Shown one piece after another: positions 32,598-40,242 of a stretch of 64,000 nucleotides of DNA. The position numbers and the translations under genes are program-made. The stretch lies in contig NZ_JOEY01000046.1 of the NCBI RefSeq assembly GCF_000718165.1, positions 62,001 through 126,000 of the forward strand, in the 5' to 3' direction. Below the pieces are notes generated by a model. It had not been told where the DNA came from, did no database searches, and saw nothing but the letters and a program-made list of their open reading frames with translations. The DNA is from Streptomyces fulvoviolaceus. GTDB taxonomy: Bacteria; Actinomycetota; Actinomycetes; Streptomycetales; Streptomycetaceae. Numbering within the stretch: position 1 is the first letter of the stretch; every line of letters starts with the position of its first letter.

Positions 32598-33197
32598 CTA
32601 CGACCCGGGTCTGACATTCCACCCGGCGATCACCGGCCGCCCGTGCTCGGTGCCCAGTCGGCACAGCGTCCCGGTCGCCAGCTGGAACAGCGCTCCGCTC
32701 GACGCGGGCAGTCCGAGGCGCCGGGCGGTGAGGACCCGGAGGAAGTGTCCGTGCGCCACGAGGACGACGACGCCCTCGGTGTTGGCGAGTGCCGCGTCCA
32801 CCTTGGCCAGCATGCGGTCGGCGCGCTCCCCGACCTGCTCAGGGCTCTCCCCGGGATGCTCGGGCGGCCCGGGCGTCACCCCGTCCGTGAACAGGAACCA
32901 GCCGGGCCGCTCCCGCTGGATCTCCACGGTCGTGATGCCCTCGTACCCGCCGTAGTCCCACTCGCGCAGATCGACGTCGACCCGCGCGTCGTCCAGCCCG
33001 ATGAGCTCGGCGGTCTCCCGCGCGCGTTGCAGCGGGCTGACGAAGGCGGCCCCGATCCGGTGCGAGCGGATCAGCGGCACCAGCCGGCGCGCCTCCTCCC
33101 GCCCGCGCTCGGTCAGCGGCACGTCCGTCGAACCCGTGTGCCGACCGGACCGCGACCACTCGGTCTCCCCGTGCCGGACCAGAAAGAGATCACCCAC
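32598..33197 (-). CDS. Histidine phosphatase family protein
   Basis: A 199-residue phosphoglycerate-mutase-like protein. The catalytic RHG motif is in LFLVRHGETEW near the N-terminus. SPLQRARETAEL, REWDYGGYEG and VVLVAHGHFLRVL supply the remaining arginine, acid and second histidine of the active site. Members hydrolyse phosphomonoesters; many actinobacterial copies act on sugar or phosphoglycerate substrates, so specificity is open. The start GTG 33197 (VGDLFLVRHG) is preferred because the RHG motif normally lies within the first ten residues. It precedes the gene at 31885 on the same strand. Confidence 0.9.
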   Translation of the reverse strand: MGDLFLVRHGETEWSRSGRHTGSTDVPLTERGREEARRLVPLIRSHRIGAAFVSPLQRARETAELIGLDDARVDVDLREWDYGGYEGITTVEIQRERPGWFLFTDGVTPGPPEHPGESPEQVGERADRMLAKVDAALANTEGVVVLVAHGHFLRVLTARRLGLPASSGALFQLATGTLCRLGTEHGRPVIAGWNVRPGS

Positions 33198-33302
33198 GTG
33201 CGCGCCCTTCCCGCTCGCCTCCCTGCACCGTGCCACACGGTTCCGGAGGCCCGCAGGGCGGACTGGGCCGGACGGCCGTTCCCGAGGAACCCCTGTGCGG
33301 CC

Positions 33303-33704
33303 TCAGTGCCCCGGGAGGCTCTGCACCGACTGGGCGAGTTGTCCGACGGCGACGACGAGCGGGGTCACCGGCTGGACGAAGTCGTTCAGGCGGTCCAGGG
33401 CGCGGCGCAGGACCGTGGGCTGCGGTTCGTCCTCGTCCAGTTCCTCCCGCAGGCGCCGCAGTTCCCTGGTCGTGGCGTCGGGGTCGGCGAGCGCCGCGCG
33501 GTGCTCCTGCAGCAACTGCTCGACGTGGGCGAGGAGTTCGGCCGTCCGGGCGGCCTGCTCGGCGTCCTGCGGCTGGAAGGCGACCGAGCCGGAGAACGCC
33601 TGGGCGCCGTGTCCCACGGCCTGGTTGCCCACGTAGTGGGTGCCGCCGTTGATCACGAGGCCGTTGTTGACGGGAGGGTCGAGTCGCCCGTCGTCGTCGC
33701 GCAT
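33303..33704 (-). CDS. Helical protein with N-terminal Gly/Asn-rich putative amyloid-signalling motif
   Basis: A 133-residue protein. Residues 15-36 form GL[VI]xxGGT followed by GNQA[VI]GxGAxA, a strand-turn-strand-like motif that recurs near the C-terminus of the protein encoded just upstream (13 of 22 positions identical). The rest is helical: a charged coiled-coil-like stretch (residues 48-90) and an amphipathic C-terminal pair (VLRRALDRLNDFVQPVTPL, VVAVGQLAQSVQSL). The gene starts 13 bp after the stop of the 783-residue partner on the same strand, with AGGGGG upstream, so they are co-transcribed. I infer homotypic interaction through the shared motif. No enzymatic domain is seen. Confidence 0.7.
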   Translation of the reverse strand: MRDDDGRLDPPVNNGLVINGGTHYVGNQAVGHGAQAFSGSVAFQPQDAEQAARTAELLAHVEQLLQEHRAALADPDATTRELRRLREELDEDEPQPTVLRRALDRLNDFVQPVTPLVVAVGQLAQSVQSLPGH

Positions 33705-33717
33705 GATGTGGAACCCC

Positions 33718-36069
33718 CTACTTGTTGGAACCGCCGGAACTGCCGGAACCGCCGGTGGCGCTGAGGGCGGCCGGGCCGGACTGCTGCGGGACGTTCTGCG
33801 TGGCGTTCGCGCCGGTGCCGATCGCCTGGTTGCCGATGATGCTCGTCCCGCCCTGCTGGATGAGGCCCTGGTTGAGGATGGTCTGCTGCTGGGCGCGGAA
33901 GTCGGTGGTGTCGTAGCCGTGCGAGTCGAGGAATTCCCGGATGGCGGCGAAGGTGTGGCGTTGCACCAGGGACGTGATCCGGTCGGCGTCCACGACCTGG
34001 AAGTAGTTGTGGTAGTCCGGGCTCAGTGCCATCTCCCGGATGCTCAGCCGGGCGCCGTAGTCGTAGACCGGGTCCTGCTCCATGGCCTGCAGTTCGTCCG
34101 TCATCCGCCGCTGGTGCCGTCTCTCGAAGAGGGCGTGGCGCCACACCCGGAACGGCGCGCTGAGGAACGCCCTGCCCGTGCCGGGGAGGGCGTTCATCAG
34201 CAATCCTCGCTTCGCCTCGGGAGTGAGGGAGCCGCGCAGTCGGTCCACGACGTGGTAGGCGGCCTGCACCGGGCCGAGCACGTGGTTGCTGATGTCCAGG
34301 TGGAGTGTCCTGCCCACGGTCGAGAAGTGCAGGAACACGCTCGGCACCACGTCGCCGCCCCACAGCGGCACGTGGATCGCCAGATGGTGGCGGACCGCGC
34401 CGGTCGGACGCCGCATGATCTGCTCGACCGACTCGGCCGACAGCCGGCCGGCCGGGGCCAGACTCGTGGATCTCATGAACCGGTCGTCGTCACCGATGGT
34501 CGTGCCGCTCGCGAAGACCCGGTCCTCGATGACGAGGGAGCCGAGGGCCTCCTCGGCGGCCGTGGCCGCCTCGTCGGTGGCGCCGCGCGCGGCGACCGCG
34601 TGGAGCCGTTCGCGCACATGGCCGACGAGCTCGGTGACCGTGAACGGCCTTGGCTCGGCGGCGCGTTGACGCATGCCCATGGGGTCGTCGGCGGGCAGCA
34701 GCGGCACGGTGAGCGGCCACTGGGAGCTGGTCGCCGAGTAGCCCACCCAGGGGGTGTATCCGCTGTACACGGTGACGTTTCCGTCCCGCGCCTCCTTGAT
34801 GGCCGCCAGGCGCTCGGCGATCCACTTCCGCTTGGGCACCGTGGGGCGGGGCTGCCGGGCGAACGTCTCGCGGGTCATGGTGGTGCGCAGCAGCCGGTCG
34901 ATGTCGAGATCGTGGCGTACGACCGTCACGTACGCGAACGCCACCGCGCCGAGGGACGCGAGCACGGCGGGTACCCCGTCCAGATAAGCGCCGAGCAGCC
35001 AGCTCACGAATCCGGGCGCGGGCAGCGACGAGACGAGGGCGCCGAGGTAGAAGGCGAGGAGTACCGCCAGGCCGGCCGCGAGCCCGGTGCCCACCAGCAC
35101 CTTGCTCTCGGGGTGGCGGTGACCGCGGGTGGCAAGGCTCGGCCGGGAGCCGGCTCGTAGGGTGATCCCGAGGAACATCATGGAGAAGAGGAGCCACAGC
35201 GGTGCGAGGAGTGCCACGACCGCGAAGGCCGCCGTCAGCCGCAGGTCGCGTTGGTAACGGATCTCCTGCGCCGTCAGGCTGTGGCGTACCACCGCCACCA
35301 GGTCGACGTCCGGTGAGGGGGCGACGGCACTGGCCTCGTCGGCCAGCACCTCGTCCACCACCCGGTCGGCGAACCCTTCGTCGACGTAGGCCGCGGCGCA
35401 CAGATACCGGGTGACGTCACCCGGGGTGCTTCCGACGGGCATGTGGACCGGGGCCGTCGTCATGAGCCCTCCCTCTTTCCTCCGACGCAGCGGCGCCGCC
35501 ACGGCGCCGAAGGACCTCGTGGCCGATCTCGCCGGCAGCCCGGCGGTCAGGAACGCGAGCAGCACGCCGACCGCGAGGCCGAAGATGAGACCGCTGCGCA
35601 GCAGGTTCGTCAGCAGCGAGTCGAACGGCGCCCAGAACACCTCATCGAGGAAGAACTTGTGCAGGCCCCACCACAGCAGGTTCGCCAGTACGGCCGCCAG
35701 CACGCCCACGGCGAGGCAGCGGAGCAGGCCCGGCCGCCCGCGGGCCGACAGTCGCGACGTGAGGAGGACGAGCACCACGAGCAGCACCAGGACGCTGAGA
35801 TCGTTCACGACCAGCGAGGACGTGCTGACGTACCGATCGGAGGAGATGTCCCATCCCGGGGTGAAAGCCGCCTCGACGAACCAGCGCAGGGTCTCGTCGT
35901 CGGCCCTTTCTATGAAGAACTTCTGCTCGTAGTAGTCCGAGACCGACCGCTGCGCCCATGGGCTGCCGGCGACGACGAGGAGCAGGACCAGCAGCGCGAG
36001 GCGGACGTGTAAGGCCGGTCGAGTGCCCGAAGCACTCGGACGTGACAAGAACACCTGGGGTTCCCCCAT
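33718..36069 (-). CDS. Large multi-pass membrane protein with C-terminal Gly/Asn-rich motif
   Basis: A 783-residue protein I cannot assign to a known family. Hydrophobic helices are seen at about 23-37, 90-105, 117-134, 160-178, 279-300, 325-347 and 352-382, followed by a cytoplasmic-looking region of about 350 residues. The C-terminus carries residues 735-756, GL[VI]xxGGT and GNQA[VI]GxGAxA, the same motif as in the next gene, then a Gln/Ser/Gly-rich tail. Met203 (ATG at 35463) has a strong internal ribosome-binding site (AGGGAGGG), so a shorter 581-residue product or an old gene fusion is possible. The predicted start at 36069 lacks a clear SD; GTG at 36054 is an alternative. Confidence 0.7.
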   Translation of the reverse strand: MGEPQVFLSRPSASGTRPALHVRLALLVLLLVVAGSPWAQRSVSDYYEQKFFIERADDETLRWFVEAAFTPGWDISSDRYVSTSSLVVNDLSVLVLLVVLVLLTSRLSARGRPGLLRCLAVGVLAAVLANLLWWGLHKFFLDEVFWAPFDSLLTNLLRSGLIFGLAVGVLLAFLTAGLPARSATRSFGAVAAPLRRRKEGGLMTTAPVHMPVGSTPGDVTRYLCAAAYVDEGFADRVVDEVLADEASAVAPSPDVDLVAVVRHSLTAQEIRYQRDLRLTAAFAVVALLAPLWLLFSMMFLGITLRAGSRPSLATRGHRHPESKVLVGTGLAAGLAVLLAFYLGALVSSLPAPGFVSWLLGAYLDGVPAVLASLGAVAFAYVTVVRHDLDIDRLLRTTMTRETFARQPRPTVPKRKWIAERLAAIKEARDGNVTVYSGYTPWVGYSATSSQWPLTVPLLPADDPMGMRQRAAEPRPFTVTELVGHVRERLHAVAARGATDEAATAAEEALGSLVIEDRVFASGTTIGDDDRFMRSTSLAPAGRLSAESVEQIMRRPTGAVRHHLAIHVPLWGGDVVPSVFLHFSTVGRTLHLDISNHVLGPVQAAYHVVDRLRGSLTPEAKRGLLMNALPGTGRAFLSAPFRVWRHALFERRHQRRMTDELQAMEQDPVYDYGARLSIREMALSPDYHNYFQVVDADRITSLVQRHTFAAIREFLDSHGYDTTDFRAQQQTILNQGLIQQGGTSIIGNQAIGTGANATQNVPQQSGPAALSATGGSGSSGGSNK

Positions 36070-36170
36070 CCCCCGATCCCCGTGATCAGTGGCCGCACTC
36101 TATGGCATCCCCCTTCTCCACGACCGCGAATCCGCGAACATCGACAAAGCCCGGGAGATGCGCCCGAGAG

Positions 36171-37379
36171 CTACTGCCGATACCCGCTCAGGAACCGCCC
36201 GATCCGCCCGATCGCCGCTTCCAGGTCGTCCGCGTGAGGCAGCGTCAGGATCCGGAAGTGGTCCGGAGTCGGCCAGTTGAAGCCGGTCCCCTGCACCACC
36301 TGGATCTTCTCCCGCAGCAGCAGGTCGAGGACGAACTTCTCGTCGTCGTGGATCTTGTGCACCTTGGGGTCCAGACGCGGGAACGCGTACAACGAGCCCT
36401 TCGGCTTCACGCACGACACCCCGGGAATCTCGTTGAGCTTCTCCCAGGCCACGGTGCGCTGTTCGTGCAGGCGCCCGCCCGGGGCGGTCAGCTCGTGGAT
36501 GGACTGACGGCCGCCGAGCGCGGCCTGGATGGCGTACTGCGCGGGTGCGTTGGCGCACAGCCGCATGGAGGCCAGCATGGTGAGGCCCTCGAGGTAGTTC
36601 TTCGCGTGCTGCTTCGGGCCGGTGACCACCAGCCAGCCCGAGCGGAAGCCGGCCACCCGGTACGTCTTCGACAGGCCGCAGAAGGTCAGGACGACCAGGT
36701 CGGGGGCGAGCGCGGCGACCGAGTGGTGCACGGCGTCGTCGTACAGGATCTGGTCGTAGATCTCGTCGGCGAAGACCATCAGGCCGTGCCGGCGGGCGAG
36801 GTCGAGGATGCCCTCGATGATCTCCTTCGGGTAGACCGCGCCGGTGGGGTTGTTCGGGTTGATGATGACGACGGCCTTGGTGCGGTCCGTGATCTTCGCG
36901 GCCATGTCGTCCAGGTCCGGGTACCAGTCGGCCTGTTCGTCGCAGAGGTAGTGGACCGCCTTGCCGCCCGCGAGGGTCGTGACGGCCGTCCAGAGCGGGA
37001 AGTCCGGGGCCGGGATGAGGATTTCGTCGCCGTCCTCGACCAGCGCCTGTACGGCCATCGAGATCAGCTCGGAGATGCCGTTGCCGAGGAAGACGTCGTC
37101 GACGCCGACCTCCAGGCCCAGCGACTGGTAGCGCCCCGCCACGGCCCGCCGGGCGGAGAGGATGCCGCGCGAGTCGGTGTAGCCGTGCGCCTGCGGAAGC
37201 ATCCGGATCATGTCCTGGAGGATCTCCTCCGGCGCCTCGAAGCCGAACAGCGCGGGGTTGCCGGTGTTCAGGCGCAGCACGCTGTGGCCCGCTGCCTCCA
37301 GCGCGTCGGCGTGCTCGATCACCGGGCCCCGGATCTCGTAACAGACCTCGCTGAGCTTGTTCGACTGCCGGAACTCCAT
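36171..37379 (-). CDS. PLP-dependent aminotransferase (AlaA-like)
   Basis: A 402-residue class I fold-type aminotransferase. NTGNPALFGFEAPEEI near residue 38, the NPNNPTGAVYP substrate-carboxylate block, and the PLP lysine in CGLSKTYRVAGFRSGW near 245 are all present, with the C-terminal arginine in HFRILTLP. It most resembles alanine-synthesising glutamate-pyruvate transaminase (AlaA/YfbQ) of bacteria, which transfers the amino group of glutamate to pyruvate. In this region glyoxylate as an acceptor is a speculative alternative. It is divergent from an HxlR-family regulator. Confidence 0.92.
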   Translation of the reverse strand: MEFRQSNKLSEVCYEIRGPVIEHADALEAAGHSVLRLNTGNPALFGFEAPEEILQDMIRMLPQAHGYTDSRGILSARRAVAGRYQSLGLEVGVDDVFLGNGISELISMAVQALVEDGDEILIPAPDFPLWTAVTTLAGGKAVHYLCDEQADWYPDLDDMAAKITDRTKAVVIINPNNPTGAVYPKEIIEGILDLARRHGLMVFADEIYDQILYDDAVHHSVAALAPDLVVLTFCGLSKTYRVAGFRSGWLVVTGPKQHAKNYLEGLTMLASMRLCANAPAQYAIQAALGGRQSIHELTAPGGRLHEQRTVAWEKLNEIPGVSCVKPKGSLYAFPRLDPKVHKIHDDEKFVLDLLLREKIQVVQGTGFNWPTPDHFRILTLPHADDLEAAIGRIGRFLSGYRQ

Positions 37380-37409
37380 GCGCGCTCGCCCCTCCGGTTT
37401 CGTGTGTTG

Positions 37410-37459
37410 CTTGGTTTTACCAAGTTCGAGCTTGGAAAGTCCAACAACTTGTCTAGACT
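37410..37459 (+). promoter_or_regulatory. HxlR-gene promoter with interlocked palindromes
   Basis: CTTGGTTTTACCAAG (37410-37424) and CCAAGTTCGAGCTTGG (37420-37435) share an arm. The right arm overlaps the -35 box TTGGAA (37432-37437), which is 16 bp from TAGACT (37454-37459). Predicted transcription starts at about the ATG (37467), so the message would be leaderless. The palindromes fit autoregulation and control of the divergent aminotransferase gene. Confidence 0.55.
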
Positions 37460-37466
37460 GCGTCGC

Positions 37467-38093
37467 ATGTCACCTCGCCGAAGCTACGACCAGTACTGTT
37501 CCGCCGCCCGCGCGCTCGACGTCGTCGGCGACCGCTGGACCCTGCTGATCGTCCGGGAGCTGCTGGCCGGTCCGCGCCGCTACACCGACCTGCACGCCGA
37601 CCTGCCGGGCGTCAGCACGGACGTACTCGCCTCGCGGCTGAAGGACATGGAGCGCGACGGGCTGACGACACGCCGCCGGCTGCCGCCGCCCGGTGCGGTG
37701 TACGTCTACGAACTCACCGGACGCGGACGGGAGTTGCTGCCGGTACTCCAGGCGCTCGGTACCTGGGGCGTGCCCGAGCTCGGCGAGCGGCGGCCCACGG
37801 ACGCTGTACGGGCGCACTGGTTCGCGCTGCCCCTGCTCCGCGCGCTGGAGGGCGAGGGGCTCGTCGAAGTCCGGCTGGAGGAGGGGGACTTCCACCTGTA
37901 CGTCGGTGCGGAGGACGGTCCCGTGTACGGCGACGGGGCCGCCCCTGCCGAGCCCGACGCCCGACTGGTGCTGGACGCCGAGACGTGCGGAGCCGTCGGG
38001 CGTGGGGAGTTGAGCGTGCCGGACGCGGTGCGCAGCGGCCGGATCGAGGTGACCGGCGAGGGCGCGCTGGCCAAGGCGCTACGGGAGGCCTGA
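37467..38093 (+). CDS. HxlR-family regulator with C-terminal SCP2-like domain
   Basis: A 208-residue protein. Residues 1-100 are an HxlR winged helix (YCSAARALDVVGDRWTLLIV, GPRRYTDLHADLPGVSTDVL, RLKDMERDGLTTRRRLPPPG). The following 105 residues (FHLYVGAEDGPVYGDG, DARLVLDAETCGAVGRGELS, GRIEVTGEGALAKALREA) look like an SCP2/sterol-carrier-type ligand pocket, a fusion common in actinobacteria. A hydrophobic ligand is therefore likely. The gene is divergent from the aminotransferase gene with interlocked palindromes between them, and ends in a bidirectional terminator. Confidence 0.9.
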   Translation: MSPRRSYDQYCSAARALDVVGDRWTLLIVRELLAGPRRYTDLHADLPGVSTDVLASRLKDMERDGLTTRRRLPPPGAVYVYELTGRGRELLPVLQALGTWGVPELGERRPTDAVRAHWFALPLLRALEGEGLVEVRLEEGDFHLYVGAEDGPVYGDGAAPAEPDARLVLDAETCGAVGRGELSVPDAVRSGRIEVTGEGALAKALREA

Positions 38094-38098
38094 AAGGC

Positions 38099-38125
38099 AG
38101 AAGGCCCGCCTGGGGCGGGCCTTCT
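38099..38125. terminator. Bidirectional terminator after the HxlR gene
   Basis: A perfect 12-bp stem, AGAAGGCCCGCC with its complement, closes a TGG loop. It lies 6 bp after the HxlR stop and 10 bp before the end of the convergent membrane-protein gene. Confidence 0.88.
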
Positions 38126-38134
38126 GATGATCCG

Positions 38135-38932
38135 TCAAGGCACCCGGGTCGGCCGCCCCGCCCCGCGTGTCAGCGTGTACCCGCCGACACCCGCCAGCGC
38201 GGCCAGCACACCGCCCAGCGCGGTCCACACCCACCGGTCGGACCACCAGCCGGAGGACCAGCCGTCCTCGGGCTCGATGGCGGACAGGACGGCGGACGTG
38301 GTCTCCGAACTCTCGTCATCCGCTTCCGACTTCACCGCGACGCCCGGCACCAGCGGCTCGGCCAGCGAGCCGTCCACCGCTGCCGAACCGCCGATGTCCT
38401 TCGAGTCGACCCGCACCTCGGTGTCCACCGGAAGGCCCAGGTCCGCCGTCGTGAGGTCGACTACCGTCAGCCGGACGTAATAGGTGCCCGGCAGCGGGTC
38501 GTTGGCCCATGGCTCCGACCAGGCCCGGACCGTACGCAGGGTGCAGGCCAGCTCCACGGAGGAGGTACCGGCCGCGGCGGTGCGCGTCTGTGCCCCGTAC
38601 TGGCAGGCCTGACGGCGCCGCAGTCCGTCGTACACGTCGATCTGCCAGGTCTCGGCGGCGTGCGTTTCCGGCAGCTTCACCGTTGCCTTGACGGTGGGGC
38701 GCTGTCCGGCGTCCGCGGGGAACGACCAGTACAGGTAGTCGCCCGCGGAGCCGTTCGCCGTGGCCGTCCGGCCCTGCTCGATCTCGGTCGCCGTACGGAA
38801 GGACGTGCCCGCCTGGGTGGGCGCGTCGCCGTCCGCCGAAGCCGAGGGGGACGGCGAGGAGTCGGCCACGGCAGGAGAGGCCGCGAGCCCGAGCATGAGC
38901 AGAGAAGCGCTCAACGCGCGTGTGATCCGCAT
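38135..38932 (-). CDS. Secreted, membrane-anchored protein partnered with the VWA protein
   Basis: A 265-residue protein with a signal peptide (MRITRALSASLLMLGLAASP), a Ser/Pro-rich linker, an extracellular region (TSFRTATEIEQGRTATAN, GDYLYWSFPADAGQRP, WQIDVYDGLRRRQACQYG) that resembles the corresponding part of the preceding VWA protein in style, and a C-terminal membrane anchor (WVWTALGGVLAALAGVGGY). I do not recognise the family. Its ATG overlaps the TGA of the VWA gene, so the two are translationally coupled and probably form an envelope complex. Confidence 0.8.
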   Translation of the reverse strand: MRITRALSASLLMLGLAASPAVADSSPSPSASADGDAPTQAGTSFRTATEIEQGRTATANGSAGDYLYWSFPADAGQRPTVKATVKLPETHAAETWQIDVYDGLRRRQACQYGAQTRTAAAGTSSVELACTLRTVRAWSEPWANDPLPGTYYVRLTVVDLTTADLGLPVDTEVRVDSKDIGGSAAVDGSLAEPLVPGVAVKSEADDESSETTSAVLSAIEPEDGWSSGWWSDRWVWTALGGVLAALAGVGGYTLTRGAGRPTRVP

Positions 38933-40197
38933 CAGTTGGTCCTCCAGATCGCGAGCCGCCAGCGCGACAGCCAGCCCCAGATGAGACCGGCGAGGAAGCC
39001 GGTGAGGATCAGCGCGCCCAGCAGCCACCAGCCGCGCCCGAGGCCGAAGGAGGCCACGTCGCCCGCCGAGGACGGCCCGTCCACGACGTCGACGGTCAGC
39101 TCCAGCGGCAGACCCGGCGTGGTCTTCACCCCGGAGGCCGCCGAGTAGGAGTTGGTGACCTGCAGGCACACGGTCTCGGCCGGCGCCTCGTCCTCGTCGC
39201 TCTCCGCCTTCGGGTAGCGCAGACCGGTGGAGACGGCATCCGTACGGCCGTTGCCCGCCGTCTCGCCCCGTACGATCTCGCGGCCGTGCACGGTGACCGC
39301 CCGCAGCAGCACCCCGTAGTCGGGGTTCACGGACCGGTCGGCCGCCACGCTCACCGAGGCGCGCAGCTCCTGGCCGGGGTCGACGTCCACCCGGTACCAG
39401 CGCTGCTTCCCGAACTCCTCGCGGTCGGTGTACAGCCCGGACTTCAGCGTGGGCGCCTTCGCGCACGCCTCGGCGCCCTCCGTGGCCACCGGCGTCACCA
39501 CCGGGTCGGCCGCGCGGTCCACCAACTGGTTGACCTTGTCGGCGAGTTCGTCGGTGTGCTCGACCGAGGTGTAGGTGCCGCCGGTCGCCTCGGCGATACA
39601 GCTCAGCTGCTGCCGCATCTTGGAGTTCGGGACCAGGCCGAGGGTGTCGATCGTCAGGCCGATGCCCTTGGCGGCGATCTCGCGGGCCACCTCGCACGGG
39701 TCGAGCGGGGCGCAGGTGTCCTCGCCGTCGCTGATCAGCACGATCCGCTTGGAGCCGTCGCTGTCGGCGAAGTCGTCGGCGGCCTTCAGCAGGGCCGGGC
39801 CGATCGGCGTCCAGCCGGTGGGGGAGAGGGTCGCCACCGCGGTCTTGGCCTCGGTGCGGTCCAGCGTGCTGACCGGGTAGAGCTGCGCGGTGTCCTTGCA
39901 GCCCGTCTTCTGGTCGTCGCCGGGGTAGTTGGCGCCGAGGGTCCGGATGCCGAGCTGGACCTCCTCGGGCGTCGCGTCCAGCACCTCGTTGAAGGCCTGC
40001 TTCGCCGCGGCCATCCGGGTGCCGCCGTCGATGTCCGCCGTCCGCATGGAGCCGCTCACGTCGAGGACGAGGTCGACCTGGGGTGCGGTCTCGCCGGTGG
40101 GTTCACCGGCGACCGCCGCGGCCGGGAAGGCGATCCCGGCCGTCATGGCGACGAGCAGGGCGCACATCCCTGTTGCCAGCCGTTGTCTTGTGATCAT
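38932..40197 (-). CDS. VWA-domain secreted protein with C-terminal anchor
   Basis: A 421-residue exported protein. After a signal peptide ending near residue 30 (AAAVAGEPTG), a von Willebrand A domain spans about 40-230, with the MIDAS motif DVSGSM and the further metal-contacting TPIGPAL and ISDGEDTC segments. A beta-rich region (RWYRVDVDPGQELRASVSV) and a membrane helix (WWLLGALILTGFLAGLIWGW) follow. VWA domains bind metal and mediate protein contacts; an adhesion or envelope-assembly role is likely but unproven. A candidate leaderless promoter lies directly upstream, and the following gene overlaps its stop. Confidence 0.9.
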   Translation of the reverse strand: MITRQRLATGMCALLVAMTAGIAFPAAAVAGEPTGETAPQVDLVLDVSGSMRTADIDGGTRMAAAKQAFNEVLDATPEEVQLGIRTLGANYPGDDQKTGCKDTAQLYPVSTLDRTEAKTAVATLSPTGWTPIGPALLKAADDFADSDGSKRIVLISDGEDTCAPLDPCEVAREIAAKGIGLTIDTLGLVPNSKMRQQLSCIAEATGGTYTSVEHTDELADKVNQLVDRAADPVVTPVATEGAEACAKAPTLKSGLYTDREEFGKQRWYRVDVDPGQELRASVSVAADRSVNPDYGVLLRAVTVHGREIVRGETAGNGRTDAVSTGLRYPKAESDEDEAPAETVCLQVTNSYSAASGVKTTPGLPLELTVDVVDGPSSAGDVASFGLGRGWWLLGALILTGFLAGLIWGWLSRWRLAIWRTN

Positions 40198-40203
40198 CGG
40201 CGG

Positions 40204-40233
40204 ATCCTATTGATGAGGAGTGCCGGGTTCCAA
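40204..40233 (-). promoter_or_regulatory. Candidate leaderless promoter of the VWA gene
   Basis: On the minus strand, TTGGAA (40228-40233) and TAGGAT (40204-40209) are separated by 18 bp. The -10 box ends six bases before the ATG, placing the transcription start at or beside the start codon. Confidence 0.5.
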
Positions 40234-40242
40234 AACGGCCCG

